Position numbers and translations under genes: made by a program. A DNA stretch of 64,000 nucleotides. Origin: Dechloromonas hortensis. Its GTDB lineage: Bacteria; Pseudomonadota; Gammaproteobacteria; Burkholderiales; Rhodocyclaceae. Of the stretch, positions 32,942 to 40,653 are shown piece after piece; within the stretch, counting starts at the first letter, position 1; each line of letters opens with the position of its first letter. The notes under the pieces are model-generated. The model worked only from the letters and a program-made list of their open reading frames with translations, had not been told where the DNA came from and made no database searches. The stretch is taken from positions 184,149-248,148 of the forward strand of contig NZ_SSSQ01000005.1 in assembly GCF_009469765.1 (NCBI RefSeq). The letters are read 5' to 3'.

Positions 32942-35065
32942 ATGAGACATCGCCCGCAGCGTCTGGTCCTTATGCTGGCCAGCATCTTTCCCTGTCTTGC
33001 CCTGGCCGAGACTGAGCCGCTGACCCTCGACAGCGTCGTCGTCACCGGCAGCCGCATCGAACACAGCAGCTTCGACCTGCCGGCCGCGGTCGATGTCGTC
33101 GGAGCCGAACGCATCGGTGCCGATCAGGCCAAGGTCAATGCGTCCGAAGCCTTGTCCTCGGTGCCGGGCATTTCGGTGCAGAACCGCCAGAACTACGCGC
33201 AGGACCTGCAGATTTCATCGCGCGGCTTCGGCGCCCGTTCCGCCTTCGGCGTCCGTGGCATCCGCTTGCTTAGCGACGGCATCCCGGCCTCGATGCCGGA
33301 CGGCCAGGGCCAGGCCGCCACTTTCAATCTCGACCGGGCTGACCGTATCGAAGTCATGCGCGGCCCGATGTCCTCGGTTTACGGCAACCACGCCGGCGGC
33401 GTCATCCAGATGTTTACCGCCGACGGCAAGGGCCGGCCCAGCGTCGAAGGCGGTTTCACGGCCGGCAGCTACGGTTCCTGGAAAGGGAATGTCGCGGCCC
33501 AGGGCGAAGCCGGCGGCGTCGGTTACGTGCTCGATGCCTCGCGCTTCATCACCGACGGCTATCGCGATCACAGCAGCGCCGAACGCAATCAGGAGATGGC
33601 CAAACTGACCTGGCGACCGGATGAGGACAGCCGCCTGATGTTCATCGCCAACGGCTTTTCGCAGAAGGCCGAAGATCCGCTCGGCCTGACTTGGAACAAG
33701 TACCAGAGTGATCCGCGCGGCGTCGAAAGCGCCGCGCTGCTCTACAACACCCGCAAAACCATCGACCAGACGCAGGGCGGCCTGAGCTACGAGCGCCGCT
33801 TCGGCACCAGCACGATCCAGCTCGCCGCCTATGCCGGCCAGCGTTCGGTGACCCAGTTCCAGTCCATTCCCCGCTCGCTTCAGTTGATCCTGCCCTCGAC
33901 GCCGGCCAACGATCCGAAGCGCAAGCACTCAGGTGGCGTGATCGATTTCGACCGCGATTACTCCGGCCTCTCCGGGCGCTGGATCGGCCGCTACGACCTG
34001 GCGGGCGGCAAACTGACGACGACCGTCGGCCTGGAATACGAACAATCGACCGACGAGCGGCGCGGCTACGAAAATTACACCAGCGCTACCAATCTTGGTG
34101 TCCAGGGCGCGCTGCGCCGCAAGGAGACGGACAGCGTCACCAGCTTCGACCAGTACGCCCAGGCCGAGTGGCAGGGCGAGCGCTGGGCCTTTACCGGCGG
34201 CGTGCGGCACAGCCGGATCGATTTCAAGGTGGATGATCACTACGTCGCCACCGGCAATGGCGATGATAGCGGCAACGTCAGCTACGAGAAGACGACGCCG
34301 ATGCTGGCCGCGCTTTATAAACTGACCCCGGCCGTCAACCTCTACGCCAGTGCGGCCCGCGGTTTCGAGACGCCGACCTTGAACGAGCTGTTCTACTCAG
34401 GCGCCAACGGCAGTTTCAGCTACAGCCTGAAGCCGGCACTCAGCACCCATCTCGAAACCGGTTTCAAGGCCTATGTCGGCAACGACAGCCGGCTCGATTT
34501 GGCCCTCTTCCAGGTGCGCACTACGGATGAGCTGGTCGTCGCTGCCAGCAGTGGTGGACGGACCAGTTACCAGAACGCCGGTCAGACGATGCGGCGCGGC
34601 CTGGAACTAGCGCTCGATTCGCGCTGGGCCGGAAACTTCAGCAGCCGGGTTGCCTATACCTACCTCGATGCCCGCTACGACGAGGATTTCACCAGTTCCT
34701 CCGGTACCGTGCCGGCCGGCAACCGCCTACCCGGCGTCGCGGCCAATACGCTGTTCGGCGAAGTGGCTTGGAAGCACCCGGCCAGCGGCTTCCACACCGC
34801 CGTCGAAGGCATCATGCGCAGCAAGATGTATGTCGAGGACAGCAATTCGCAACCGGCAGCGCCGTCCTACGCCATCGCCAACCTGCGGGCCGGTTTCGAC
34901 CTGCGCTACGGCGCGCTGACCCTGCGCAGCTTTGCCCGTATCGACAACATCTTCGACCGGCAGTACGTCGGTTCCGTGGTCGTCGGCGACAGCAACGGCC
35001 GTTATTACGAATCGGCGCCGGGGCGCAATTGGCTGCTCGGCCTGAGTGCGCGCTATGCCTTCTGA
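32942..35065 (+). CDS. pqqU: TonB-dependent outer-membrane receptor, PqqU/YncD type
   Basis: A 707-residue receptor with a signal peptide ending ALA-ET. The plug domain contains VQNRQNYAQDLQ, RGFGARSAFGVRGIRL and DGIPASMPDGQGQ, a set I recognise from E. coli YncD/PqqU. The barrel also matches in DHYVATGNGDDSG, RGFETPTLNEL, SSGGRTSYQNAG and YVGSVVVGDSNGRYYE. The C-terminus ends in Phe, as expected for BAM insertion. PqqU imports periplasm-bound PQQ from outside. It is the last gene of the pqqBCAD cluster and is followed by a strong terminator. Import or recovery of PQQ by a producer is an inference. Confidence 0.85.
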   Translation: MRHRPQRLVLMLASIFPCLALAETEPLTLDSVVVTGSRIEHSSFDLPAAVDVVGAERIGADQAKVNASEALSSVPGISVQNRQNYAQDLQISSRGFGARSAFGVRGIRLLSDGIPASMPDGQGQAATFNLDRADRIEVMRGPMSSVYGNHAGGVIQMFTADGKGRPSVEGGFTAGSYGSWKGNVAAQGEAGGVGYVLDASRFITDGYRDHSSAERNQEMAKLTWRPDEDSRLMFIANGFSQKAEDPLGLTWNKYQSDPRGVESAALLYNTRKTIDQTQGGLSYERRFGTSTIQLAAYAGQRSVTQFQSIPRSLQLILPSTPANDPKRKHSGGVIDFDRDYSGLSGRWIGRYDLAGGKLTTTVGLEYEQSTDERRGYENYTSATNLGVQGALRRKETDSVTSFDQYAQAEWQGERWAFTGGVRHSRIDFKVDDHYVATGNGDDSGNVSYEKTTPMLAALYKLTPAVNLYASAARGFETPTLNELFYSGANGSFSYSLKPALSTHLETGFKAYVGNDSRLDLALFQVRTTDELVVAASSGGRTSYQNAGQTMRRGLELALDSRWAGNFSSRVAYTYLDARYDEDFTSSSGTVPAGNRLPGVAANTLFGEVAWKHPASGFHTAVEGIMRSKMYVEDSNSQPAAPSYAIANLRAGFDLRYGALTLRSFARIDNIFDRQYVGSVVVGDSNGRYYESAPGRNWLLGLSARYAF

Positions 35066-35089
35066 CATGACTTGATCGTTGTCTCTTCG

Positions 35090-35115
35090 AAGCCCGGTTC
35101 GCCGGGCTTTTTTTT
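35090..35115 (+). terminator. Rho-independent terminator after pqqU
   Basis: AAGCCCGG, TTCG loop, CCGGGCTT, then a further T-run, 24 bases after the receptor stop. It closes the pqq operon. Confidence 0.92.
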
Positions 35116-35275
35116 CGTCCACCGCCAGCGGCGCGGATGTTGATTTTTGGCTCAGGCGCTTGAACAGGTGTCCGAAAAATGAGCGCTCGAATCGCTCCAT
35201 CAGCGTTTCGTGAAACTCGCCTGGATGCCCTTGAAACCTTTGCCTGGTGGTGCTTTCGCAATTGTTGCCAAGTGT

Positions 35276-35290
35276 TGGCACGGGCTTCGC
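35276..35290 (+). promoter_or_regulatory. Sigma-54-type -24/-12 promoter for the porin
   Basis: TGGCACGGGCTTCGC matches the RpoN consensus TGGCACG-N4-TTGC with one mismatch and correct GG-to-GC spacing. It lies about 100 bases upstream of the porin start, within a 327-base gap (35066-35392) that otherwise holds only the pqqU terminator and no convincing gene. Confidence 0.55.
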
Positions 35291-35392
35291 GAACAGGGAT
35301 GCAGCCTGTCACACGAGATGGTGGCAGCGGGGAAGTCCGGCACCAAGCATCGGTGCCGGCGGGGTTCAAGTACAAACATCCGGAGACATTCA

Positions 35393-36616
35393 ATGAATCA
35401 CAATCAGACCGTTCGTCCTTTGCTTTTCGCCATGCTTGCCAGTCTGAGCGGCGCCAGTCAGGCCGTCAGCTTCACCCATAACGACATCACGCTCGATATC
35501 AATGGCACGATCAACGGCTTCTACGTCAACCGCGAAGCCCAGTCGATCAACCGCGCCACCGGCGCTTCGACGACGACGAATAACAGCGAACTGACCAACG
35601 GCCTGTTGCCGGGCTGGATCAACTTTGTCGCCACGACCCAGGCCAATGGCCAGGACATCAAGGCGCACTTCAGCTTCGCGCCCGGCATCAACAACAATTC
35701 GCAGACCGTCGGCCTGCCGATCGGTAACAACGCCGGTGGCGCCGGGACGACCAATCCCTACAGCCAGATCGACACTCGCAACGTCTATTTCCAGTTCGGC
35801 AACAGCAGCTGGGGTACCTTGAAGTTCGGTCGTGACATCGGTCTCTTCGGCCAGAACATCATCCTCTCCGACATGACCCTGATCGGCGTCGGCGGCACCA
35901 GCAATGCCGGCATCCCGTACAACACCACCTTCGGCATGATCGGCCACGGCTACATGTACACCGGCTTCCAGCCGCAGATCACCTATACGACGCCGAACCT
36001 GAACGGCCTCCAGGCCGCGATCGGCATCTTCCAGCCGAGCAAGTTCGCCGGTGACGAAACGAAGGCGCCGGGCATCCAGGGGATGGCCAGCTACGATTGG
36101 AAAGGCAGCTCGGCCAGCGGCAAGTTGTGGACCGGTTTTGTCAGCCAGACGACCAGTTGCTCGGTCAGCCCTTGCTCGACCAGCTCGTTCAGCGCCAATG
36201 GCTTCGAACTCGGCGCCAAGGCCGGCTTCGGCAACTTCGAAGCGGTCGCCTATGCCTTTACCGGCAGTGGCCTCGGCTTGTCCACGGTCGGTGCCCAGTT
36301 CTACGGCGGCAGCAATGGCGCCGGCAACAAGACCGATTCGGACGGCTATTTCCTGCAGGGTACCTACAAGTTCGGCGACACCAAGGTCGGCCTGAACTAC
36401 GGCGAGAACAAGGACAAGAACGGCTATGCGCTGACCGGCGCCAGCCCGATGAACAGCATCAAGAACCGCGCTTATACGCTGGGCGTTTATCATTCGCTGA
36501 ACAAGTTCATCACCCTGGTCGGTGAGTTCAACGATGAAAAGGTTACCAATGTCTCTGACACCAACTACGACAACAAGAACCGGACCCTGTCCTTTGGCGG
36601 CATCATCTTCTTCTGA
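35393..36616 (+). CDS. Gram-negative porin (betaproteobacterial Porin_4 type)
   Basis: A 407-residue protein with a signal peptide ending SQA-VSF. The mature chain is beta-strand patterned, with repeated aromatic/Gly strands (YFQFGNSSWGTLKFGRDIGLFG, LNYGENK) and a terminal Phe-Phe. The start at 35393 is chosen for the signal peptide; the frame also extends upstream. It should be a trimeric outer-membrane channel. Selectivity is unknown. A sigma-54-type promoter upstream and a terminator at 36675 suggest a single-gene unit under nitrogen- or activator-dependent control. Confidence 0.85.
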   Translation: MNHNQTVRPLLFAMLASLSGASQAVSFTHNDITLDINGTINGFYVNREAQSINRATGASTTTNNSELTNGLLPGWINFVATTQANGQDIKAHFSFAPGINNNSQTVGLPIGNNAGGAGTTNPYSQIDTRNVYFQFGNSSWGTLKFGRDIGLFGQNIILSDMTLIGVGGTSNAGIPYNTTFGMIGHGYMYTGFQPQITYTTPNLNGLQAAIGIFQPSKFAGDETKAPGIQGMASYDWKGSSASGKLWTGFVSQTTSCSVSPCSTSSFSANGFELGAKAGFGNFEAVAYAFTGSGLGLSTVGAQFYGGSNGAGNKTDSDGYFLQGTYKFGDTKVGLNYGENKDKNGYALTGASPMNSIKNRAYTLGVYHSLNKFITLVGEFNDEKVTNVSDTNYDNKNRTLSFGGIIFF

Positions 36617-36639
36617 TTCTTGCTGAATCGATATCCGCC

Positions 36640-37173
36640 ATGTTCCGGATGTCACCCTCGTCTTTGCTCTTGTTGGCGCCCTTCGGGGCGCCTTTTTTTC
36701 TGCGCTCGGCGTTTAGCCTGCTGATTGGGCTGGCCTGTTGCCTGGGGTCACCGGTCGTGGCGGCCGACGATGTGGCGACGAAAGTGGTCGCCGGCAGCGA
36801 TTTCTCGGCGACGCGCGAAGCCCTGGTCGAAGCCATCGAGGCCGAAGGGCTGGTGGTCAGCGCGGTGATTCCCTTCAACCAGATGCTGGCGCGTACGGCG
36901 GGCGATCTGGCCAAAAGCGCCAGTCCGTTCGTTGGGGCCGAAATCGTCCAGTTCTGTAGCAGTCAGCTGGCCTGGCAACTGCTGGAAGAGGATGTCAGCC
37001 AGATTGCCTTGTGTCCGCTGTCGATTGCTGTCTATACGACGCCGGGCGAGCCGGCTGCGGTCGTGCTGGCCTGGCGGATGCCGGGGCAGGGCAGCGCCGG
37101 CCGGGGGCGCGCCGAAAAACTGCTGCGCAAGATAGTTGACCGCGCCGCCGAGCTGGCCCGGCTGCGCTGGTAG
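36640..37173 (+). CDS. DUF302-family exported protein (start uncertain)
   Basis: Up to 177 residues. The mature part (from about residue 42) resembles DUF302 proteins: SDFSATREALVEAIEAEGLVVSAVIPFNQML, a central VQFCSSQLAWQLLEED and SIAVYTTPGEPAAVVLAW. A signal peptide ends VVAADD. The first 20 codons overlap the porin terminator (36675-36699), whose T-run encodes PFF. The true start may therefore be downstream, for example a non-ATG codon near 36700, giving a normal-length leader. Function is unknown; family members are periplasmic and often near redox or gas-response genes. It converges on fnr. Confidence 0.6.
   Translation: MFRMSPSSLLLLAPFGAPFFLRSAFSLLIGLACCLGSPVVAADDVATKVVAGSDFSATREALVEAIEAEGLVVSAVIPFNQMLARTAGDLAKSASPFVGAEIVQFCSSQLAWQLLEEDVSQIALCPLSIAVYTTPGEPAAVVLAWRMPGQGSAGRGRAEKLLRKIVDRAAELARLRW
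36675..36699 (+). terminator. Rho-independent terminator after the porin
   Basis: GGCGCCC, TTCG loop, GGGCGCC, then seven T. It begins 58 bases after the porin stop and lies inside the 5' part of the DUF302 open frame. Confidence 0.9.
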
Positions 37174-37194
37174 TTCCTGGGCGTAGCGCTCCGC

Positions 37195-37941
37195 TCAGGA
37201 GCGGTGGTTCATCAGGGCCTTCAGGCCATTCACGTTGAGAATGCGGATGTGCTTCTGCTGGACGGCGATGTGGCCTTCCTCCTGGAAGCGGGAGAAGGCG
37301 CGCGATACCGTTTCGAGTTTGAGGCCGAGGTAGCTGCCGATCTCGTCGCGCGTCATGCGCAGGTAAAACTCGGCATGCGAAAAGCCACGGGCCGTGAAGC
37401 GCTGCGACAGGTTGAGCAGGAAGGCGGCCAGTCGCTCTTCGGCGCGCATCGTGCCGAGCAGCATCATCACGCCATGATCGCGGACGATTTCACGGCTCAT
37501 CACCTTGTGAAAATGGTGCTGCAGCGTGTGAATCTCACGCGACAGGCTTTCCAGGCGCGAGAAGGGAATGGCGCAGATTTCGCTGTCTTCGAGGGCGATC
37601 GCATTGCAGGTATGGTGCTCGGTGCTGATACCATCCAGCCCGAGCAGTTCGCCGGCCATTTGAAAACCGGTGACCTGATCGCGGCCATCTTCAAGGAGTA
37701 CGTCGGTCTTGAAGAAACCGCTTCGGATGGCGTAGATGGCGTCAAAGGCTTCGCCGGCCCGATAAAGGTGGTCGCCACGCTTGATGCGGCGGCGGGTGGA
37801 GACAAGATCATCCAGCCGCTCCAATTCTTCGATATTGAGCCCGAAAGGCAGGCACAATTCGCGCAGGTTGCAGTTGGAGCAGGCGGTCTTGATGACCGAA
37901 AGGGATATTTCCCCGGAGGTGGAATGTTGGGGCATAGTCAA
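37195..37941 (-). CDS. fnr: FNR-type oxygen-sensing regulator
   Basis: A 248-residue Crp/Fnr protein. The N-terminal cysteines C21-x2-C24-x5-C30 and an internal Cys in HHTCNAI match the [4Fe-4S] ligands of FNR. The beta barrel has GDHLYRAGEAFDAIYAIRSGFFKTD and the recognition helix reads LKLETVSRAFSRFQEEG, which fits TTGAT-type boxes. It should activate anaerobic genes when oxygen is absent. It is divergent from hemN, with an FNR-like box in the 79-base gap. Either of two ATGs (37941 or 37935) could be the start. Confidence 0.93.
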   Translation of the reverse strand: MTMPQHSTSGEISLSVIKTACSNCNLRELCLPFGLNIEELERLDDLVSTRRRIKRGDHLYRAGEAFDAIYAIRSGFFKTDVLLEDGRDQVTGFQMAGELLGLDGISTEHHTCNAIALEDSEICAIPFSRLESLSREIHTLQHHFHKVMSREIVRDHGVMMLLGTMRAEERLAAFLLNLSQRFTARGFSHAEFYLRMTRDEIGSYLGLKLETVSRAFSRFQEEGHIAVQQKHIRILNVNGLKALMNHRS

Positions 37942-37952
37942 CCTGCGTTCGC

Positions 37953-37966
37953 TTGATCCAAGTCAA
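37953..37966. promoter_or_regulatory. FNR box between fnr and hemN
   Basis: TTGATCCAAGTCAA matches TTGAT-N4-ATCAA with one mismatch. Its centre is about 61 bases upstream of the hemN start and 18 bases from fnr, so it could activate hemN and repress fnr. Confidence 0.7.
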
Positions 37967-38020
37967 CCACGATTCGGCGCCATCCGAACATAATCCGACC
38001 TACATTTGGTGGTATGTCTA

Positions 38021-39424
38021 ATGAATTTCGCAACTGAAAACCTCGTCTTCGATCCTCAGATCATTCGCCGCTTCGATGTGAACGGCCCACGCTACACGTC
38101 CTACCCGACGGCCGACCGCTTCGTCGAGGCTTTCGACTCGGACGCTGCAAAGCTGTGGCTTGGCAAGCGGAACATTGGCGGTATTAGCCGACCGCTCTCA
38201 TTATACTTCCACATCCCTTTCTGCAACACCATTTGCTATTACTGCGCCTGTAACAAGATCATCACCAAGGATCACGGGCGCAGTGCCAAGTACTTGAAGT
38301 ACCTGGCCAAGGAACTGGCGATCCAGAGCGCGGCACTCGATGCCCAGGAAGGCGGCAACGAGGTCATCCAGCTGCACTGGGGTGGCGGTACGCCGACTTT
38401 CCTGTCGCACGACGAGATGCGTCAGCTGATGGGCGAGACGCGCAAGCATTTCAAGCTGCTCGACGGTGGCGAATATTCGATCGAAGTCGATCCGCGCAAG
38501 GTGGATTACTCGACCGTGGCGCTGCTCGGCGAACTCGGTTTCAACCGGATGAGCGTCGGCGTCCAGGATTTCGATGAGCGCGTCCAGGTCGCCGTCAATC
38601 GCGTGCAGAGCGTCGAAGAAACGGCCAACGTGATCAATGCGGCGCGCGGCAACGGCTTCAAGTCGGTCTCCGTCGATCTGATCTACGGCCTGCCGCACCA
38701 GACAGTGATGGGCTTTAACCGGACGCTGGAGCGCGTGCTGGAAATGGACCCGGATCGCCTGTCAATCTACAACTACGCTCACCTGCCGACCCTGTTCAAG
38801 CCGCAACGCCGGATCGACGAAAAGGATTTGCCGTCGGCCGACACCAAGCTGCAGATTCTGGCACTGGCGATCAAGAAGCTGACCGAAGCCGGTTACGTCT
38901 TCATCGGCATGGATCACTTCGCTAAGCCGGATGACGAGCTGGCCGTCGCCCAGCGCCAGGGCCGCCTGCATCGCAATTTCCAGGGCTACTCGACGTACGC
39001 CGACTGCGACATGCTGTCGTTCGGTATTTCGTCGATCAGCAAGGTCGGGCCGACCTACTACCAGAACGTCAAGACCGCCGAGGAATACTACGACGGTCTC
39101 GATGCCGGCTCGCTGCCGGTCTTCCGTGGTATTGAGCTGACCGCCGACGATATTCTGCGTCGTTCGATCATCCAGGCCCTGATGTGCCATTTCGAGCTGT
39201 CGATCGAAAGCATCGAAAGCGCGCACCTGATCGATTTTCACAAGTATTTCGAGGCCGAGCTGGAAGACCTCAAGGAAATGGAGCGCGGCGGTCTGCTGAA
39301 GATCGATCGCGACTGGATCACCGTCTTGCCGCCGGGCCGCATGCTGGTCCGCGTCATCACCATGGCGTTCGACCGCTATCTGCGGGCCGACCGTCAGCGC
39401 AAGCGCTACTCCAAAGTCATCTGA
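38021..39424 (+). CDS. hemN: Oxygen-independent coproporphyrinogen III dehydrogenase
   Basis: A 467-residue radical-SAM enzyme. The cluster motif is HIPFCNTICYYCACNK (CxxxCxxC plus a following Cys) near residues 63-78. GGGTPTFL, DPRKVDYSTV, GVQDFDERVQVAVNR and DLIYGLPHQT are HemN blocks. It makes protoporphyrinogen IX for haem without oxygen. The ATG at 38021 follows GGTGG; the open frame also has an upstream TTG. A 10-base-stem hairpin follows at 39432. Divergence from fnr and the FNR box indicate anaerobic induction. Confidence 0.95.
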   Translation: MNFATENLVFDPQIIRRFDVNGPRYTSYPTADRFVEAFDSDAAKLWLGKRNIGGISRPLSLYFHIPFCNTICYYCACNKIITKDHGRSAKYLKYLAKELAIQSAALDAQEGGNEVIQLHWGGGTPTFLSHDEMRQLMGETRKHFKLLDGGEYSIEVDPRKVDYSTVALLGELGFNRMSVGVQDFDERVQVAVNRVQSVEETANVINAARGNGFKSVSVDLIYGLPHQTVMGFNRTLERVLEMDPDRLSIYNYAHLPTLFKPQRRIDEKDLPSADTKLQILALAIKKLTEAGYVFIGMDHFAKPDDELAVAQRQGRLHRNFQGYSTYADCDMLSFGISSISKVGPTYYQNVKTAEEYYDGLDAGSLPVFRGIELTADDILRRSIIQALMCHFELSIESIESAHLIDFHKYFEAELEDLKEMERGGLLKIDRDWITVLPPGRMLVRVITMAFDRYLRADRQRKRYSKVI

Positions 39425-39431
39425 TTGGCTG

Positions 39432-39455
39432 CGATCCCGCCTGGTGGCGGGATCG
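39432..39455 (+). terminator. Perfect hairpin after hemN
   Basis: CGATCCCGCC, TGGT loop, GGCGGGATCG, 7 bases after the stop. No T-run follows, so it is a weak terminator or mRNA-stabilising stem. Confidence 0.5.
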
Positions 39456-39541
39456 TGTCGCTGCGCGTTGTCCTGGAATGCCGCCTGTAGCCGAAGGGGG
39501 CGGGTTAAACTCTCCGCTTTGCCAACTCCCTGCTTTGACTG

Positions 39542-40213
39542 ATGCCTGATTCCGGCTATCTCGCGCTTTTTCTCGTCGGTCTGCTCGGCGGAACCCATTG
39601 TGTCGGCATGTGCGGCGGCATTGTCGGGGCGCTCTCGATGGGCGGCCCGGCACGCTGGTCGATGCACCTTGCCTACAATGTCGGGCGCGTTCTCTCCTAT
39701 GCCACGGCCGGCGCCATCGCCGGTGCTCTCGGGGCGGCCAGCCTGGGCTTGGAGGGACAGATGCCGGTCCGCCTCGTGCTGTATTTTCTCGCCAACCTGA
39801 TGCTGGTCGCGCTCGGCCTTTACCTGCTCGGTGTGACGCGGGCGCTGGCTTTCAGCGAGCGGCTCGGGCAGCATCTTTGGCGTCGGTTGCAGCCGCTGAC
39901 CCGGAAATTCCTGCCGGCGCGGACGGTGGCCCAGGCCTTTCCGCTCGGCCTGCTCTGGGGGTGGCTGCCTTGCGGTCTGGTGTACAGCGCCCTGGCCAGT
40001 GCCTTGACGGCAGGTTCGAGCGGTCGTGGGGCCTTGCTGATGCTGGCTTTCGGCCTCGGGACCTTGCCAAATCTGTTGCTGGCGGGCATCGTATTGGCGA
40101 GGATGAATGAGTTCGTCCGTCGACCGTCGGTGCGCATTTTTTCCGGCTTGCTCGTTCTCGGTTTCGGTTTGTACGGCCTGCTTGGCCTGCTGCGTTTGCT
40201 GCACTGGATTTAG
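39542..40213 (+). CDS. TauE/UreH-like membrane protein (cbb3-oxidase-associated type)
   Basis: A 223-residue protein with about six membrane helices. The N-terminal GGTHCVGMCGGIVGAL and the later LLWGWLPCGLVYSAL are the paired Cys/His-containing helices of the UreH/DsbD-like branch of the TauE/SafE superfamily. Relatives sit near the cco genes and are thought to help metal or redox maturation of cbb3 oxidase. Here it precedes a universal stress protein and a copper ATPase, and hemN and fnr are just upstream. The cco structural genes are not in the window. Confidence 0.78.
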   Translation: MPDSGYLALFLVGLLGGTHCVGMCGGIVGALSMGGPARWSMHLAYNVGRVLSYATAGAIAGALGAASLGLEGQMPVRLVLYFLANLMLVALGLYLLGVTRALAFSERLGQHLWRRLQPLTRKFLPARTVAQAFPLGLLWGWLPCGLVYSALASALTAGSSGRGALLMLAFGLGTLPNLLLAGIVLARMNEFVRRPSVRIFSGLLVLGFGLYGLLGLLRLLHWI

Positions 40214-40221
40214 GATTCGCC

Positions 40222-40653
40222 ATGACTATGAAAATTTTGCTGCCGGTTGATGGTTCAGCCTGCGCCTTGCGTGCTGTCGACCATCTGATTGCCCACCTTG
40301 CCTGGTATAGCGAGGTACCGGAAATTCATCTCCTGCATGTTCATCCGCCGATTCCGATCGGTCGCGTTCAGGCGCATATCGACAAGGAGACCTTGCATGC
40401 CTACTACCTCGAAGAGAGTCAGTCGCAGCTGGTCGAGGCCCAGCAAAAACTCGATGCAGCGGGCCGTTTTCACACGACACATATCCACGTCGGTCAACCG
40501 GCCGAGGTGATTGCCCGGGTGGCCCATGAACTGGCGTGCGACATGATCGTCATGGGCTCGCATGGTCGTGGCACCGTGGCCGGCCTGGTTATGGGCTCGG
40601 TGGCGAACCGCGTGCTGCATCTGACTCAGTGCCCGGTGTTGCTGGTCAAATGA
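40222..40653 (+). CDS. Universal stress protein (UspA family)
   Basis: A 143-residue protein with a Rossmann-like start ILLPVDGSACALRAVDHL. The C-terminal ATP-binding motif MGSHGRGTVAGLVMGSVANRVLH has the G-x2-G-x9-G-S spacing of nucleotide-binding Usp proteins, and the end CPVLLVK is typical. The start at 40222 overlaps no neighbour; its stop overlaps the copper-ATPase start by ATGA, so the two are probably co-translated. A link to anaerobic or copper stress is inferred from context. Confidence 0.9.
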   Translation: MTMKILLPVDGSACALRAVDHLIAHLAWYSEVPEIHLLHVHPPIPIGRVQAHIDKETLHAYYLEESQSQLVEAQQKLDAAGRFHTTHIHVGQPAEVIARVAHELACDMIVMGSHGRGTVAGLVMGSVANRVLHLTQCPVLLVK

